Source of the DNA: Zymoseptoria tritici IPO323
Taxonomy: Eukaryota; Ascomycota; Dothideomycetes; Mycosphaerellales; Mycosphaerellaceae
Assembly: GCF_000219625.1 (NCBI RefSeq)
Contig: NC_018218.1
Span: 5,580,001 to 5,644,000 of the forward strand
DNA: 64,000 nt
Direction of reading: 5' to 3'
Shown: positions 10,280-22,502 of the stretch, one piece after another
Numbering within the stretch: position 1 is the first letter of the stretch
How the letters are laid out: each line of letters opens with the position of its first letter
Notes under the pieces: model-generated
What the model saw: the letters and a program-made list of their open reading frames with translations, nothing else
Told to the model about the DNA's origin: nothing
Databases searched by the model: none
Made by a program: the position numbers and the translations under genes

Positions 10280-12132
10280 ATGGAGACTAGAAGCGGCATT
10301 ATAGAAGCTGAAGATTACTACACATCCATCAATAACGAAGAAGTTCAAAGCAGCTTTCGAAGTCTCGACGATCCAGACTGCATCGACTACCTACTCAATG
10401 CAGCTCAATCTAGCGAGAGGGAGAATTTCGTGCTCGACTTTAGCGATCGAGCGGCATACTGTGCTTTCGACCTTGCTCAAGACTCCTTCGCCGCCTTGCT
10501 CGATGCAGAAAGGCCTGCGGCGCTGAGCACTCGCTGGGTCAACATATGGCGTCCGTTCCAACATTCTGCAGTCATCGAGCTTCTCGCCAGACGTTACGAC
10601 TTCTCACCACGTCTCCTCGCGCTGATGTGCTCAGATCCCAAAGCTCCAAGACATTCCCAATCTCGCACCACTCTGTCAAAGTCAACACAGAAGCGAGGTT
10701 GGGGACGTCGCTCACCCGCATCAAGTGCGCCAGCAGAGAACGAATACTTCATCGACCAAGACGAGCTCTCCGCCCACTCGACCATCTCCAGCAAAGACTC
10801 CTCCTTCCAAGGCAACCTCTATAAAATCGTCGACGACATCTGGCACTACTCCTCCATCGACCTCGGCCGCAGCTACATCTGCGTAGGCTACAATACACTC
10901 TACGGCACCAAAACTCAAACATCCTCCTCTGCCACTACCTCCTCTGCCACCACCGAAGACTCCCCCCTCCCCGACGTAACCCGAATCTGGACCTGGCTCA
11001 TACTCTGCGAAAACTCCACCGTAATCACCCTCCACGAAGACCCCTTCCCCTTCTCCCACCCCACCGCTCTCTCCCACCTCCAACTCCGAATCCTCTCCAC
11101 CACCCGCCAAAACCTCCTCAACGTCTTCCGCTCCCTCTCAACTCTCCACTCCATCCCTCTCCTGTCCCACAACCCCTTTGCCCTGCTCCCCATCCGCACC
11201 CGTCTCGGCTGCACCCCCTCCGAAACCGCTCACCGTCCCTCCGACGCTCCGGGATTGCTGTTCTACTACCTCTTCGAAAACTGGCACAATAGCTACACCC
11301 TCGTCGTACGCAAGGAGTCGCGGTATGGTTCCGAGCTCGCTTCCTTGCGGAGGGAAATGTTCGCTCAACCCCGGCTTCATCATATCGATCGGCTCGATGG
11401 GTTGGGGAAGGAATTGAATGTTCTGAAACGGCATTATGAGTCGTATGTACGACTTATCGACAGGATACTGGAACCCCAACTCCCTACCGCCGCGAGTCTG
11501 AATAATAGCCAAGTCGTGGGGAGTAGTGCGGATAGTCGGCTCAGTCTGGATACCGTGCGGCCGGTGGTACTGGAAAAGGACAGCCTGCTTGGCGTAGCTC
11601 TCAGCTCTGCGCCACGAGCGAGGTTTGGACGGTTGAGGGACTTGATCCGGTCGTATGCGTTGGAGGAGGTGGAGGGGTATTTGAAGGAGAAGGAGGGGTT
11701 GGTGGCGATGGTGAGTGGGTTTGTTCGTCCTCGTCGTCGTCGAAGACTGTTTGTTATTTTGGAGTGAAGATGTATTGGCTGACTTTGGGTGTATCGTAGA
11801 ATTTCTCCCTCATCTCTATCAGGCAGTCGCAGTCGGTCGATCGACTAACGAGGGTGACACTGTTGTTGACGAAAGCTACGATTTTGTTCTTACCGGTTTC
11901 GTTCATGACGGGCTTCTTCAGTGTGCCGTTGTCGGACTCGCATCAGGATGGATATACCATGCAGACATTTTGGGTGTGCTTCGCGGTGATATTCGCGCTG
12001 AGTTGGTTGGCTTTGTTTCTATTCGGAGCTTTCAGCGGCAATCTACAGACTGGCGAGGTGGTGAGGGGTATCATCAACGGGTTCGTGGCATTGGGAAGGA
12101 TGATCAGGAAAGCTCGTGAGCGGGGACGTTGA
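10280..12132 (+). CDS. CorA-like divalent-cation transporter family membrane protein
   Basis: Two exons, 10280-11710 and 11800-12132, joined by an 89-nt intron (GTGAGT donor, GGCTGACTT branch); 587 aa. The central part has the fungal CorA-like soluble-domain signature DIWHYSSIDLGRSYICVGYN near residues 191-210 and TWLILCENSTVITLHEDPF near 239-257. The C-terminal exon carries SVDRLTRVTLLLTKATILFL leading into two transmembrane segments (about residues 505-525 and 541-562), the CorA topology. The classical GMN loop motif is not seen after the first segment; FMTGFFS stands there. By family, it would sit in a membrane and move or sense divalent cations; substrate is unknown. It converges with the G-patch gene with only 32 bases between stop codons, so the 3' UTRs must overlap. 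Confidence 0.8.
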
Positions 12133-12164
12133 TAGATTCATTGGTTCCAGCATAATAGTATCTC

Positions 12165-14297
12165 CTAGTCGTCTTCAGAATCACTCCCAAACACAGCTTT
12201 GAAGATATCTTCGCCCGCTCGCTGACCTTCTAATGCCTCGTTTCTCTCCGCATCAACCTCCACCTTCACTGCTTGCGGCTCCAGCGCTTCAGGCTCGCCA
12301 CTTCCTCCTTCGACGCCACCTTTGGCAAAGTTCTTGGAGAAATTCGCTTCCATCATCATCCGGTCTAGACTAGCTTGACTAACAATCTCCAGTCGCTTCT
12401 GACCATCGCTGCCAGAGGGCGTAGTAGACGCTGCACCTCCACCGCTTCGATCATCCGCCTGGCCCATCACGTTCGGCGGAGGCTTGACGTTGAATCGCTT
12501 GCAGAGTAGTCTCGTCGGGTAGAATGGGATCTTGGACCGTGTCAATGGGCCAAACATGCCCATCTTTGCGGCTTTCTCCGCGGCGTCTTCTTCTCGCGCG
12601 CCTCCGGTCTTTGGTGCTTCTTCCTCTGAATTTCCTCCTTCAGTCTTGCCAGTTCCGGTAGTAAATCTCAACGCCATATAGCCTTCCGCAGGCCGGAAGA
12701 TCTCCGCAGCCTCAGCAAACTCTCTTAACTCGGCAGCCCACTCCTCTCGACTATGCCCTTGTACTCGTGCGGGCAAGTCGCTTTTGAGGCCCGCGCTAAG
12801 CTCGAGGAAGCCAGCATATCTCTCCCTCTTGCCGTCGTCTTCAGCATAAGGCATCCAGCCGGTCTTGCCTCGTTGGAGAGCTAATGCAGCTGTCTCTTTC
12901 GAGATCGTTGGCACGAGGTCCCACAGCGTCCGAGTCTGACTGGCTGGATCTGGGACATAGCCTTCGGGCGCCTTTTCGCCGAGAGCGGGTGGTAGGTTGC
13001 GATTTTGAGTGGCGTTCGCGAGACGCTCTCTGGCGGCTGGGGTGAGGTATGAGAAGACTGACTTTCCTGGCAAGGCTGCTTCGCCGAGGAGAGATGCGCG
13101 GGCGGCTGGAGTGAGGTCGGAGGCTTTGGCCGCGTCGGAGGTGGAGACGAACTCTGTGGTCTTGGAGTCCGCGGCTGCACGCTGCTGGGCTGGCTTCCAG
13201 TCCGCAGGGATGCTTGGTGGTGGGTAGTGATTTTCTTCAGCCAAGTTCAAGGCAGAGAGAGCAAGTACGAAGCCATCCAGTGGTAGACGGCCGTCATGAC
13301 ACTTGCGGAAGCCCGAGGATGCGTTTGATCGCTGGACGAGCTTCTTTGCTGTGCTGGCCGGCTTGATCACACCTGCAGAGGAGCTGCTGGCGATCAGTCC
13401 TCCCTTCTTCTTCTTCTTCTTGTCGCCGCCAATTATACGGTTGTAGCTGATCCGTGGTCCGACTGAATATGGATCCTCGTCATCTGAGCCGTCATCGTTG
13501 AGAACGCCAACTCCAAAGCCAGACTTTTTCACAGGCTTGGCTTTGATCGCGGCCTTCGGGCGGTTCGTTCGGAGGATTCTAGCGTCCTCGCCGCTATCCT
13601 CGTCATCGTCCTGCATCGCAGTATTGGCTCCTGTCCCGCCTTCCAGCTTTCCTTCTCCCGCAAAGCCCAATCCTTTCCGATCGTTCTTCTTCACGAAGCT
13701 GATCATACTGGTGTTGTCCGGAGCGAAAAGGTGCATTTCTCCCTTTGCATCTCCATGAGCTCTGCGCTTGACTTTAGGTCCAATGCCTTGACCTGGACGC
13801 CATCCCATCCGCTGCAGCAGCTTCATGCCCTTGGTCTCGCCTGTAGTTCGAAATAAATCCGAGAACATGCCCTTGCGAGCACCATCTGCACTGCCGCCTC
13901 CCAGTCCAGCGAACGCTTGATTTGTCTCCAACTTTTGTGACTCAGCCTGTTCAGCCAGATCTTCCTCGTCCATGAAATCCTCTGCCCGCTGCTGTTTCCC
14001 ATCCTTTGCATCCTTTGCACGATTCGCTCGTGACGAGACAAAAGTGGCGGGCGCCCATCCTTCCTTGCTCCCAACCGTGTTGAAGTATCCAGCGCTGAAA
14101 CCTCCAGTGAAGGCACCGTGTAGTCGTTTCCGGCCGCGCTCGTCCGTCACCTCTTGCTTCCACACCGGAACATAGCTGCCGTCGTCGCGTGCATCGACAT
14201 CGTAAGCTGGTAATGGGGTTCCATATACCGCGAATGGCGCATGGTGAGGTGGGCCATCTCCGGCTTCAAAGGCGGCCCTGGAGCGCTTGAAGGACAT
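12165..14297 (-). CDS. G-patch domain protein, GPATCH1-like (DUF1604)
   Basis: Intronless 710-aa frame. It starts MSFKRSRAAFEAGDG, followed by the N-terminal DUF1604-like signature APFAVYGTPLPAYD and HGAFTGGFSAGYFNTVGSKE (about residues 20-82). The G-patch itself, MKLLQRMGWRPGQGIGPKVK, is near residues 156-176. A second conserved block near residues 470-500 (TLWDLVPTISKETAALALQR) and FYPTRLLCKRFNVKPPP near 585 match the longer GPATCH1 type. Such proteins bind and stimulate DEAH-box helicases during pre-mRNA splicing, in the nucleus. The acidic C-terminus (FGSDSEDD) is typical. Confidence 0.88.
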   Translation of the reverse strand: MSFKRSRAAFEAGDGPPHHAPFAVYGTPLPAYDVDARDDGSYVPVWKQEVTDERGRKRLHGAFTGGFSAGYFNTVGSKEGWAPATFVSSRANRAKDAKDGKQQRAEDFMDEEDLAEQAESQKLETNQAFAGLGGGSADGARKGMFSDLFRTTGETKGMKLLQRMGWRPGQGIGPKVKRRAHGDAKGEMHLFAPDNTSMISFVKKNDRKGLGFAGEGKLEGGTGANTAMQDDDEDSGEDARILRTNRPKAAIKAKPVKKSGFGVGVLNDDGSDDEDPYSVGPRISYNRIIGGDKKKKKKGGLIASSSSAGVIKPASTAKKLVQRSNASSGFRKCHDGRLPLDGFVLALSALNLAEENHYPPPSIPADWKPAQQRAAADSKTTEFVSTSDAAKASDLTPAARASLLGEAALPGKSVFSYLTPAARERLANATQNRNLPPALGEKAPEGYVPDPASQTRTLWDLVPTISKETAALALQRGKTGWMPYAEDDGKRERYAGFLELSAGLKSDLPARVQGHSREEWAAELREFAEAAEIFRPAEGYMALRFTTGTGKTEGGNSEEEAPKTGGAREEDAAEKAAKMGMFGPLTRSKIPFYPTRLLCKRFNVKPPPNVMGQADDRSGGGAASTTPSGSDGQKRLEIVSQASLDRMMMEANFSKNFAKGGVEGGSGEPEALEPQAVKVEVDAERNEALEGQRAGEDIFKAVFGSDSEDD

Positions 14298-15114
14298 TTC
14301 TTAGTCTGTGTTCATTGCCAGCTTGAGAAACTCGGGTGATTCTGACGAATGCCAATGGGCGGACCTACCTGAGATGCTCTGCCGAGTCTGCGCTGTGTTG
14401 AAGACCGGTCCTTGTTGTTGGTCGTTGCTCATGAATTCGTCTGATTATACAGCGATATCATGATCGATCTTCAATCAAGCATCCAGCATCGTAGGTTCGG
14501 TCCGGTCCATGTGAAGCAGCAGGATCCACCAGCGACGATGCCGATACTTTGGAGCGAGCCGTTAATTTAAACCCCACGTCGGCCGGATCTTAGGGCAGCG
14601 ACACTTGGAGAGACCATACCGACGGCCTCACATCGGTATGTTCTCTCCATGTAAGATATAGAATCAAATGCTTGAATGAATTGAATAAGAGAAGACATGG
14701 ACAATGGTGCCTCAACCGGTATCCCCATGTCATCGGTAGCAAGATATTGGCCTCTTTTTAGACTTCGTGATTGGAAACAGCGGTGCCCGCGAAGCAAGCC
14801 ACGCGATACATGTCCCTCCTAGGCCGATCATCACCCGCGTTCCACTCCTGTGTTGGATAAATGTGAGAGCTATTCCGCGACTCAAACATTCCCGAACAAT
14901 CCTGACATGACAATCTGCCGGCCCTGGTGCTGATCGCATGCCCGTGCTGCCCGTCTATCTGCCAATCCACCTGCGTGTCGCTGTCCAGCTCGTCGCGCTT
15001 CTCGACAACTGCAGCAAACGCCTGAGGCCCGAGTGACACTGCGCTGCACCGCCGTTAATCGGACCAGGACTCGTCGAGCACCCACGCTGCGCACGACACA
15101 ACCCCCAGCACAAC
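14298..15114. other. Divergent intergenic region G-patch gene / KIN1
   Basis: About 0.8 kb shared upstream DNA; only short overlapping frames. Leader and promoters of both genes presumably lie here; no distinct element recognised. Confidence 0.5.
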
Positions 15115-18100
15115 ATGTCAGCAACCGCTCCGTCGCCTTCCACGACCCTGCCTCGCACCTCGTCGTCCGCTGCCCGTCGTCATCAGCAAGCTGCTTATTC
15201 CTCCCCTGCCGAACGCGACCGCCCGAACCGCGCCGTCAGCAACACCCATCGCTCCACTGCTCCTCCTGGAGAGTCCGCAAATCCGCCCAGACGCTCAATG
15301 TCTTCCGCTCAGGGACAATCATCAACTCCTACCCGCAATCTCGAAAAGGTGGCCCGACAGGACTTTGAACAGACCAACGTTGCTCGAGCACCGAGTGGAC
15401 GACAGAGTGAATCTCAGGATCGCCCAATGAATGGCAATGGGACGACACATCCGTCGCGAGGAGACAGTATGAGGGCTCCATCGTCCCAAGCAAGAACACA
15501 GTCCCGATATGCGGATCAACCTACTCCCGCTCCGGAGTCGAAGTCGTCGTCCGGCACCCATCAGAACTTGAGACGGCGTACGACGATAGATCTGCCTACA
15601 ACAGGGCATTGGGAGCTGGGAAAGACGGTCGGTGCTGGTAGCATGGGCAAGGTCAAGCTGGCACGAAACAAGGAGACGGGAGAACAGGTGGCCGTGAAGA
15701 TTGTTCCAAGAGGTGCAACGGAGGCTGAACATCGAACACCACAAGAGCGAGAGCGTGCTGAGCATAGCAAGGAGATTCGGACAGCTCGGGAGGCTGCTAT
15801 TGTCACACTGGTCGACCACCCATATATCTGCGGCATGCGGGATGTGCTACGGACAAACTACCATTGGTACATGTTGTTTGAATATGTGAACGGAGGGCAA
15901 ATGCTGGACTACATAATCAGCCATGGACGATTAAAGGAGAAGCAAGCACGGAAGTTTGGACGACAGATTGCGAGTGCACTGGATTACTGCCATCGCAACA
16001 GCATCGTGCACCGCGATCTCAAGATTGAGAACATCCTCATCAGCAAGACGGGTGACATCAAGATCATCGATTTTGGTCTTTCCAACTTGTTCAGCCCGCG
16101 GAACACACTGAAGACTTTCTGCGGAAGTCTGTACTTCGCCGCACCGGAGCTATTACAAGCGAAGCAATATACCGGACCGGAGGTGGACGTGTGGAGCTTT
16201 GGTATTGTGCTGTACGTTCTCGTGTGCGGTAAGGTGCCATTCGACGATCAGAGCATGCCGCAGCTCCATGCAAAGATCAAGAAGGGTGTGGTGGAGTACC
16301 CGCCATGGTTGAGCTTTGGTGAGTTCTGTCTTATATCTTGCAATGATTCTCCGACTGACATTGTGCAGAATGCCGAACTCTGATTGCACGCATGCTCACC
16401 ACAAATCCCAACGATCGGGCAACTCTACAAGAAATCATGACACATCCATGGATGGTCAAAGGTTTCAATGGACCGCCGGAGACATACCTTCCACAACGAA
16501 AGCCTTTACAGCTCCCTCTGGACGCCGCCGTGATTGATAAGATGACTGGATTCGACTTTGGCGATGCGGAGACAATCACTTCCCAGCTGACGAAAGTCCT
16601 GGAGTCCGAGGACTATCAGCGTGCTATACGACTATCAGAGAGAAGAAGTGTGATGCAACCCCAGGACACAGATCAGAAGCGCGGCGTGTTCAACTTCTAC
16701 AAGCGGAGGAGCTCAGCCACGAGCAGGGACACCCTCAACGCACCTTCGAACGAAGCACTGCAGATTGGATCAGACCCGACCAATGCTTATCACCCACTGA
16801 TTTCAATATACTACCTGGCTCAGGAGAAGATTGAGCGAGAAGCAAGGGAGAAGAATCCCGGCGCTCTTGCCCTGCCACCACTCTCGGGTGAGAACCCGTT
16901 GCAAGTGCCGGATCTTGCGGCACCTGCGGCTGCATACACCAACCCAATGTCATACGAACTCGCCGGTGAAAAGCCGACGGGTGGGAGGTCTCGGCCTCGA
17001 GCCCGCACTCAGGGTGAGGACGATCTACCTCAAGCGATGCAGAATGCCAGTCTCAATACCACACCGAAAATCGTCGAGCCAGACCAGAAGAACCATGGTC
17101 GGAAAGAGAGCACGACCGGCGGCATTTTCCGACGATTCAGTAAGCGCGAGAAGAGCGAGAGGCCTAGTCGTCCACCTGCATCTCTCGACAAATACTCGAC
17201 GCCAGAGACGCCTCGAAAGAGCTTCAGTATGCGCCGCACGCGTGATGCGAGCCAGACACGGGAGAGCACGCGACCGGAAACCTCTGCCAGCAAGCAGAGT
17301 GAATACCTTGCACCACCGTTGTCAGACGCCACAAATGAGCAACAAGGCCAACAGCAGCAACAACAACCTCCACCGCAAAGCACCAAGCGATCCCATGGTC
17401 TTGGCAGATCTGTTAGTGTCAACTCCAGCGACATCAGGAGACGCTTGAGCCGTCGCGGTGTGTCTGAAGGAACATCTGCAGCTAGACAGCGAGCTGCTGC
17501 GCCCACACCTGCAGTAGAGCGCAAGGTGTCTTTCGATCGGAATCCAAGCAGCAACCAAGGAGCTCAATCCGACGCCGAGTCGAGCCGCAACGCAACCAAC
17601 ATTGCCAGCCGTGCCAAGTCCATGGGTCATTCCCGGAAAGAAAGCATGCAATTCCGCCGCGCTCGCCGAGACAACACCAGGACAGCGGACGTGCCGGAAG
17701 AGACAGACCAAGACATGCTGGGCCAAGTGGACAGCAAAGAACACGGCTCCGGCAGCCCCAGCGGCATGAAACCCGTCTTCCTCAAAGGTCTCTTCAGCGT
17801 CTCCACCACAAGCAGCAAACCCGTCGCCTTCATCCGCTCCGACCTCATCCGCGTCCTCCGCGACCTTGGCGTCGAGTTCCGGGAAATCCGCGGCGGCTTC
17901 GCATGTCGCCACGCTCCCAGCATCAAACCCACCGCCGCCGACGAAACCACCCCTCCCGAGTCCTCTGAAACACCTGCCACCACCCACCGCCGCAAAGTCT
18001 CCTTCGGCGGTTTCCGTGGCGCCAGCGCCGAGCAACAACCGAGTTCCAGCTCCGGCGGCGCAGCAGCAGCACCCAACACTCCCCGCCAGAAGGCCTCATA

Positions 18101-18344
18101 CCCGCAATCCGAGGAGGACTCCGAAGAGGACCCGCCCGCAAACCGCGGAGGAGTGCGTCCTGCGGGTGAGACGACGACGCAGGTCCAGTCGGATTTGGGC
18201 GAGCAGATGACGTTGCGGTTTGAGATTTTCGTGGTCAAAGTCCCATTGTTGAGTTTGCATGGGATTCAGTTCAAGAAGGTAGATGGCGGGACGTGGCAGT
18301 ATAAGAATATGGCGCAGAAGGTGCTGGGGGAGTTGAGGTTGTAG
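15115..18344 (+). CDS. KIN1: Serine/threonine kinase of the KIN1/PAR-1/MARK family
   Basis: Two exons, 15115-16318 and 16369-18344, joined by a 50-nt intron inside the kinase domain (GTGAGT donor, CGACTGACA branch); 1,059 aa. Kinase domain about residues 163-445: glycine loop [18 protein letters not shown] lysine, catalytic loop [10 protein letters not shown] (~296), IDFGLSNLF (~318), activation loop [14 protein letters not shown] and [18 protein letters not shown] long, Ser/Arg/Gln-rich unstructured part follows, with a [10 protein letters not shown] stretch near residue 735. The last ~45 residues ([20 protein letters not shown] and onward) form the KA1 lipid-binding end. Kin1/MARK kinases act in cell polarity, exocytosis and septation at the cortex; the activation-loop Thr (KTFCGS) is the expected upstream-kinase site. 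Confidence 0.93.
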
Positions 18345-19477
18345 AGTGTGTGGCAAGGGAGGCGTGCGTGCAGTGTGAGGTCACACTCGAAGCTGGCTCT
18401 TCGAGTGTTGACTGTATCTCTCCGTTGCGGATGACTGTTGGATACGTAAAAGAGATGGGAAGGGCGAGACGGAGCAACGCAGGAAGGGCGTTGCAGATAG
18501 ACTCATGTGGCGTTGTGTATGGGTCGCTTCTTTAATGCATGGAGCAATACGAGGCGCATGGACGAGCGAGCGGGTTTGTCTTGTCTTCTTGCACTCATAG
18601 CCTCATCTACCAAGCAATGATGATGTTGGAGTGAGTGAAAGTCCGTGGTCCTCTCTTGTTACTGAATACCGCGAGACTGCATGAACGAGTCGCGTGAATA
18701 GATCCTCACAACGATTATGAGATTGAGAAAATGCAAGAAAGCCTCTGTGTAATTGTGCAATAATTCCCCTCTCCTCGTCTGTCTCGATAAAGTAGCCTGG
18801 ACGAATCTCCCGACTTCATCTAATCATCCCATCCGTTACACACCCTCATGCCTGGTACTCTAGAATACTCCCCTCGCTTTTTTTTCTAAAACCCATCGAC
18901 AACGATCTCTCCCATCGTCCGACTACCTCCCTCCCCAGAATATTCGGCGATCTCGAACCCCGTTTTTGTAGTTGTACAGCGCAAAGCAAACGCAGGGTAA
19001 AGGGTAGGGTAATGAAGGACGCAAATGAAAATATGAACCAAAAGAACCAAGTGTGACTCCGTTGGTCAAGTCTCCGACGCTGCCCAGATTGATCCATTGG
19101 TGCGAGGGCAGTTCCATTTTGTGCCTTCGTAATAGGCTCGACCGGATTCAAAGCGAAGGAAACGTCGGACCCGAAGAAGTAGAACGTGTCGTCGAAAAAC
19201 AAAAGAACGCCAGCCGCTATGCATAGACCTCATAGTCGCGTTCCAGTAACTCCAGAATGCCGTATTGCGGCTCCGCCCATCGCGTATGTCGTGATCCGAA
19301 AGAAGAAATGCCATAATATATCTGGCTCGATGCCGATCCGTGTAGATATCGTGTGTGGGTGCAACTCGGGCCATCATTAGTCTTCGGTGTTGTGGAAGCC
19401 TCGTCTATTCATCGTCTTCTTGACGATGTCTGGCTACCAGATCTGAACGCCAGGAAGTGTGGTCCAATCACCTGAGC
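18345..19477. other. Convergent 3' region KIN1 / CAF40
   Basis: 1.1 kb between two convergent stop codons. Contains homopolymer T near 18880-18890 and short frames only; no gene supported. Confidence 0.5.
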
Positions 19478-20809
19478 TCATGACATCGTCGGCAGAAGGC
19501 TCTGCGCGTGATGACCATACGAAGCGCCAGACATTGTAGGCTCAGCAGCCTGATCCGAGAGGGCCAAGAGAAGCTGCGCCAAGCAGCGCTTAGTTGCGGC
19601 GTCGTCTCGCAAAACAGGGGAGAAAGTAGCGTCCCGAAGTGGCTCCGGAAGGCATTGTCGGAGAGCCTCGCGGGCGCGAGCGTTGTCGGAGAGGCTGTCA
19701 CAATCGGTCAGCAAGGGTAATGATGGAGGGCAGTGAACGACATACCGCAAGAAGCACCTCACAACATGCTTCAGCAATCTCACTGTCTGCTGATCCACCA
19801 ACTGCGTCACCATATTCGACAGCACTGTACCAACAGCGTAAAATCGCTCGTATGTCTGGCAGATATACTGCAGTCCCATGTCGTCGAGGAGGATCTTCTG
19901 CACAATGAAGATGGCCACCGTCTTGCTCAGCTCCGATCCAGTCTCCATGATACGGAGGCAGAGCGGGATAATCTCGGTGGTGAGGAGGAAGTTGATGACA
20001 TCGGAACTGTCGTTTTTGACCAGCGCGCCAATCACGCCGAGGGATGTCAGGCGGAGGTATTCGAAGGGTCGGGATTTGGAGGTTGTGTTGAGGAACGGGT
20101 AGAGGAAGAGTGGGATGTGTGCTGCAGCGAAGGGCGTCAGTCGAGGTCTCGCCTCATATACGCAGCAGAAGCTCACCATTCAGGAACAGTCCGCGTGTCT
20201 CGCTGTGACTAGCAACGCACTGGAGCAGCGCCAAAGCATTGCAGACCCGATTCGAAGCCGCCGCTGTCAGCTGTGACGGATTGAGCAGCGGGTAGACCGA
20301 GATGATCTCCTGGAGAAGGGACGTCATGACGCCTGTAGGACGATCAGCATATGCTCCAACTCGCCCATGACACCGCCTCACTCACCAAAAGAATGCCATA
20401 ATATCAGCGCCAACTCTGGTACCTGCTCTCTCTTCTTGCTCAGCTCCAACAGCGCTGCCTCGCGCGTATTCGCATTGAGCGTCTGCGCGATCCACTCCAA
20501 TACCCGTCTGTTCTCTTCACTCATGTTGTCGCTCGCGCTCGTGATACCACCACCGTTGTGATCCCCTCCTAGCTGTCCGACGCCGTTTCCACCTCCACCA
20601 TTACTTGCGCCGTTCTGAGCGGGACGAGCGTAGTGTTGCTGCTGAGACTGCTGCTGTTGTTGCTGCTGGGCGGCGGCTTGTGATTGCGCGGCGTATTGGT
20701 GATGTGCTTGCGGATGATGCTGCCAGTCCGGTTGCTGGTGGTATGGACTCTGGTGCGAGAATACGTGCTGCATGGTGGGTGCTCGTGGTCGGCGCTGAGG
20801 CCCATGCAA
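19478..20809 (-). CDS. CAF40: CCR4-NOT complex subunit CAF40 / CNOT9 (Rcd1)
   Basis: Four exons: 20809-20386, 20332-20177, 20121-19746, 19694-19478; introns 53, 55 and 51 nt. Product 390 aa. The N-terminal ~95 residues are low complexity (poly-Gln near residues 45-60, Gly/Asn-rich). The rest is the armadillo-type Rcd1 domain: [80 protein letters not shown] and the end [17 protein letters not shown]9 is a scaffold of the deadenylase complex that controls mRNA decay. A second ATG at 20773 could be the real start (MQHVFSHQ). The last intron is a multiple of three and has no stop, so its retention would insert 17 residues without a frameshift. Confidence 0.95.
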
Positions 20810-21087
20810 ATCCTCGTGGTGTGCGCCTGGATAGGTTGGACTTTAGTCCAGGTAAGACTATCTTGTGTTAGAATCTTCTTCTTGTGCTTGTGCGCGATTG
20901 GGAAAATGGTGGGTGAGAGGCAAGTGAGGTGGTTCCGACGCGGTGGTTTTGGGCGGCAGGAGCTTGAGGTGTGAAGACGGGTCGAGTCCAATCGCGGAGC
21001 CGAGCCCGCCAGAAGTCTGCTGTCGGACTTCACACTTTCATCCCACATAGTGCTTCCAACAGAACCTCGACCTTGTCCACCTTCACC

Positions 21088-21958
21088 ATGGCGTCCCTTC
21101 GTCTCGCAGTCCCACGAGCAGGTCTCTCTCTCCACGCCAAACAACTGCAACAAACAAGATGGTTCCTACCAGTACTCGCCCGCCGCCACGCCTCGACCTC
21201 TGAAAAGCCAACACCACCCAAGCCTCGTGTACTAGAAAAGCCAGACAAGTTTCGTCCACCGTCCCATTCTTCTCGTCTACGCAGCAAGCCACGCTACAAC
21301 TATGGCCCGGACCTCACGCAAGAGCAGAAGACTGTGCGACGATATCCCCACATGATGCCTCCGGAGGGGACCACGATGCATTGGTTTTTGACGAATCGCA
21401 CGATTCATGCTTGGATTAGTTTGGTGAGTCCGGACAGCCTTCCCATAGTCTCAACTGTATTGACGTTTGGGACAGTCCATCCTAGTCTCACTGGTAATCT
21501 CAATCTGGATCTCCGACTTCCTCCACACGACCCCTTACAGCGATCTCCTTCCCCCGAAAAGCATGTTCCTCTCGCATCCCTTCTCCTACCTCGGCCGCTA
21601 TATCGAAGTCTACCAAATGCACGTGGAATACGTCTCCGCGCAGACCGCCGAGCGAAGGAAGAACAAAGTGGACGATGTGCAGAAGCGGAGCGATTATAGG
21701 AAAGCACATGGGATTGCTCAAGGGGAGGGAATCTTTGGTGGATGGTCGGCGAAGAGTGATGAGGAGAAGGTTGGACCTGCATTGGCGACAGATGGCGCTG
21801 TGCCTGGTGTGGATGATGCTAGTCCGCGAGCGGTGGCTGCTGCGAGGGAAGCTCAGGCGGAGGCGGAGAATAACACCGGAAAGGAGGGCGAGGAGGTGTT
21901 TGTGGATTTCGAGGGAAAGAAGCAGGCGGCGCCGAAGAAGTGGTTTGGAATATGGTGA
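21088..21958 (+). CDS. Predicted mitochondrial single-pass membrane protein, unknown function
   Basis: Exons 21088-21423 and 21476-21958 around a 52-nt intron; 272 aa. Start chosen at MASLRLAVPRAG because the following Arg/Ser-rich, acid-free stretch up to RWFLPVLARRHAST looks like a mitochondrial presequence. A single hydrophobic segment (about residues 108-128, ending ISIWISDFL) spans the exon junction. After it comes a conserved-looking block (HPFSYLGRYIEVYQMHVEYV) and then an Ala/Glu-rich tail. I do not recognise the family; the layout suggests an inner-membrane protein. Its start lies about 280 bp from the divergent CAF40 start, so the promoters are shared. Confidence 0.75.
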
Positions 21959-22502
21959 GGTACTTGGAGGAGAACCTCGCTGTGTCACCGCCTAGGGCTT
22001 TGCGGCACACGATGGATGTACAGATACATATAAAGGACATGTAAGTGCCAGGCTTGTACAGATCCAGTGCTATTTGCCAGACCCAGGCACGCTCCGTATT
22101 CGAGAGAGCAAGGCATTGTCTGCATCGCGAGAACGGACATGCACCTAATCCAGACGCAGCCTCACAAGCTAGGTCCGCCTCGAGGGACAAACGAGTCGAG
22201 CAGGCGTCCATAATCAGCTGGTCATGCCATAATCTGCTCGGACTTGGCGCAGGTTACTTCGAATGGCGACACAAGGGTGGCATTATTCACGACTTTCACG
22301 TGAAAAAATCTGCCCGGATCCTCGTTAAAACTTCCACTCCGCACTCACATAGCTGCGACTGCATTCTCACTTCCACTTCACCAACACAACAACCTCGCTG
22401 CGCGGTCGCCCAGCTTTGCGCAAGCAACGCCAGGCGGAAGCAAAACGTGAAACTGCTGCTATTCCGGATCTTTCACAACAAGCGGTCGCCGATGCGCGTC
22501 CA
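21959..22502. other. Intergenic / leader of the next gene
   Basis: The frame of the downstream gene is open from about 22360 but has no ATG before 22503, so this part is taken as leader and promoter. Confidence 0.45.
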
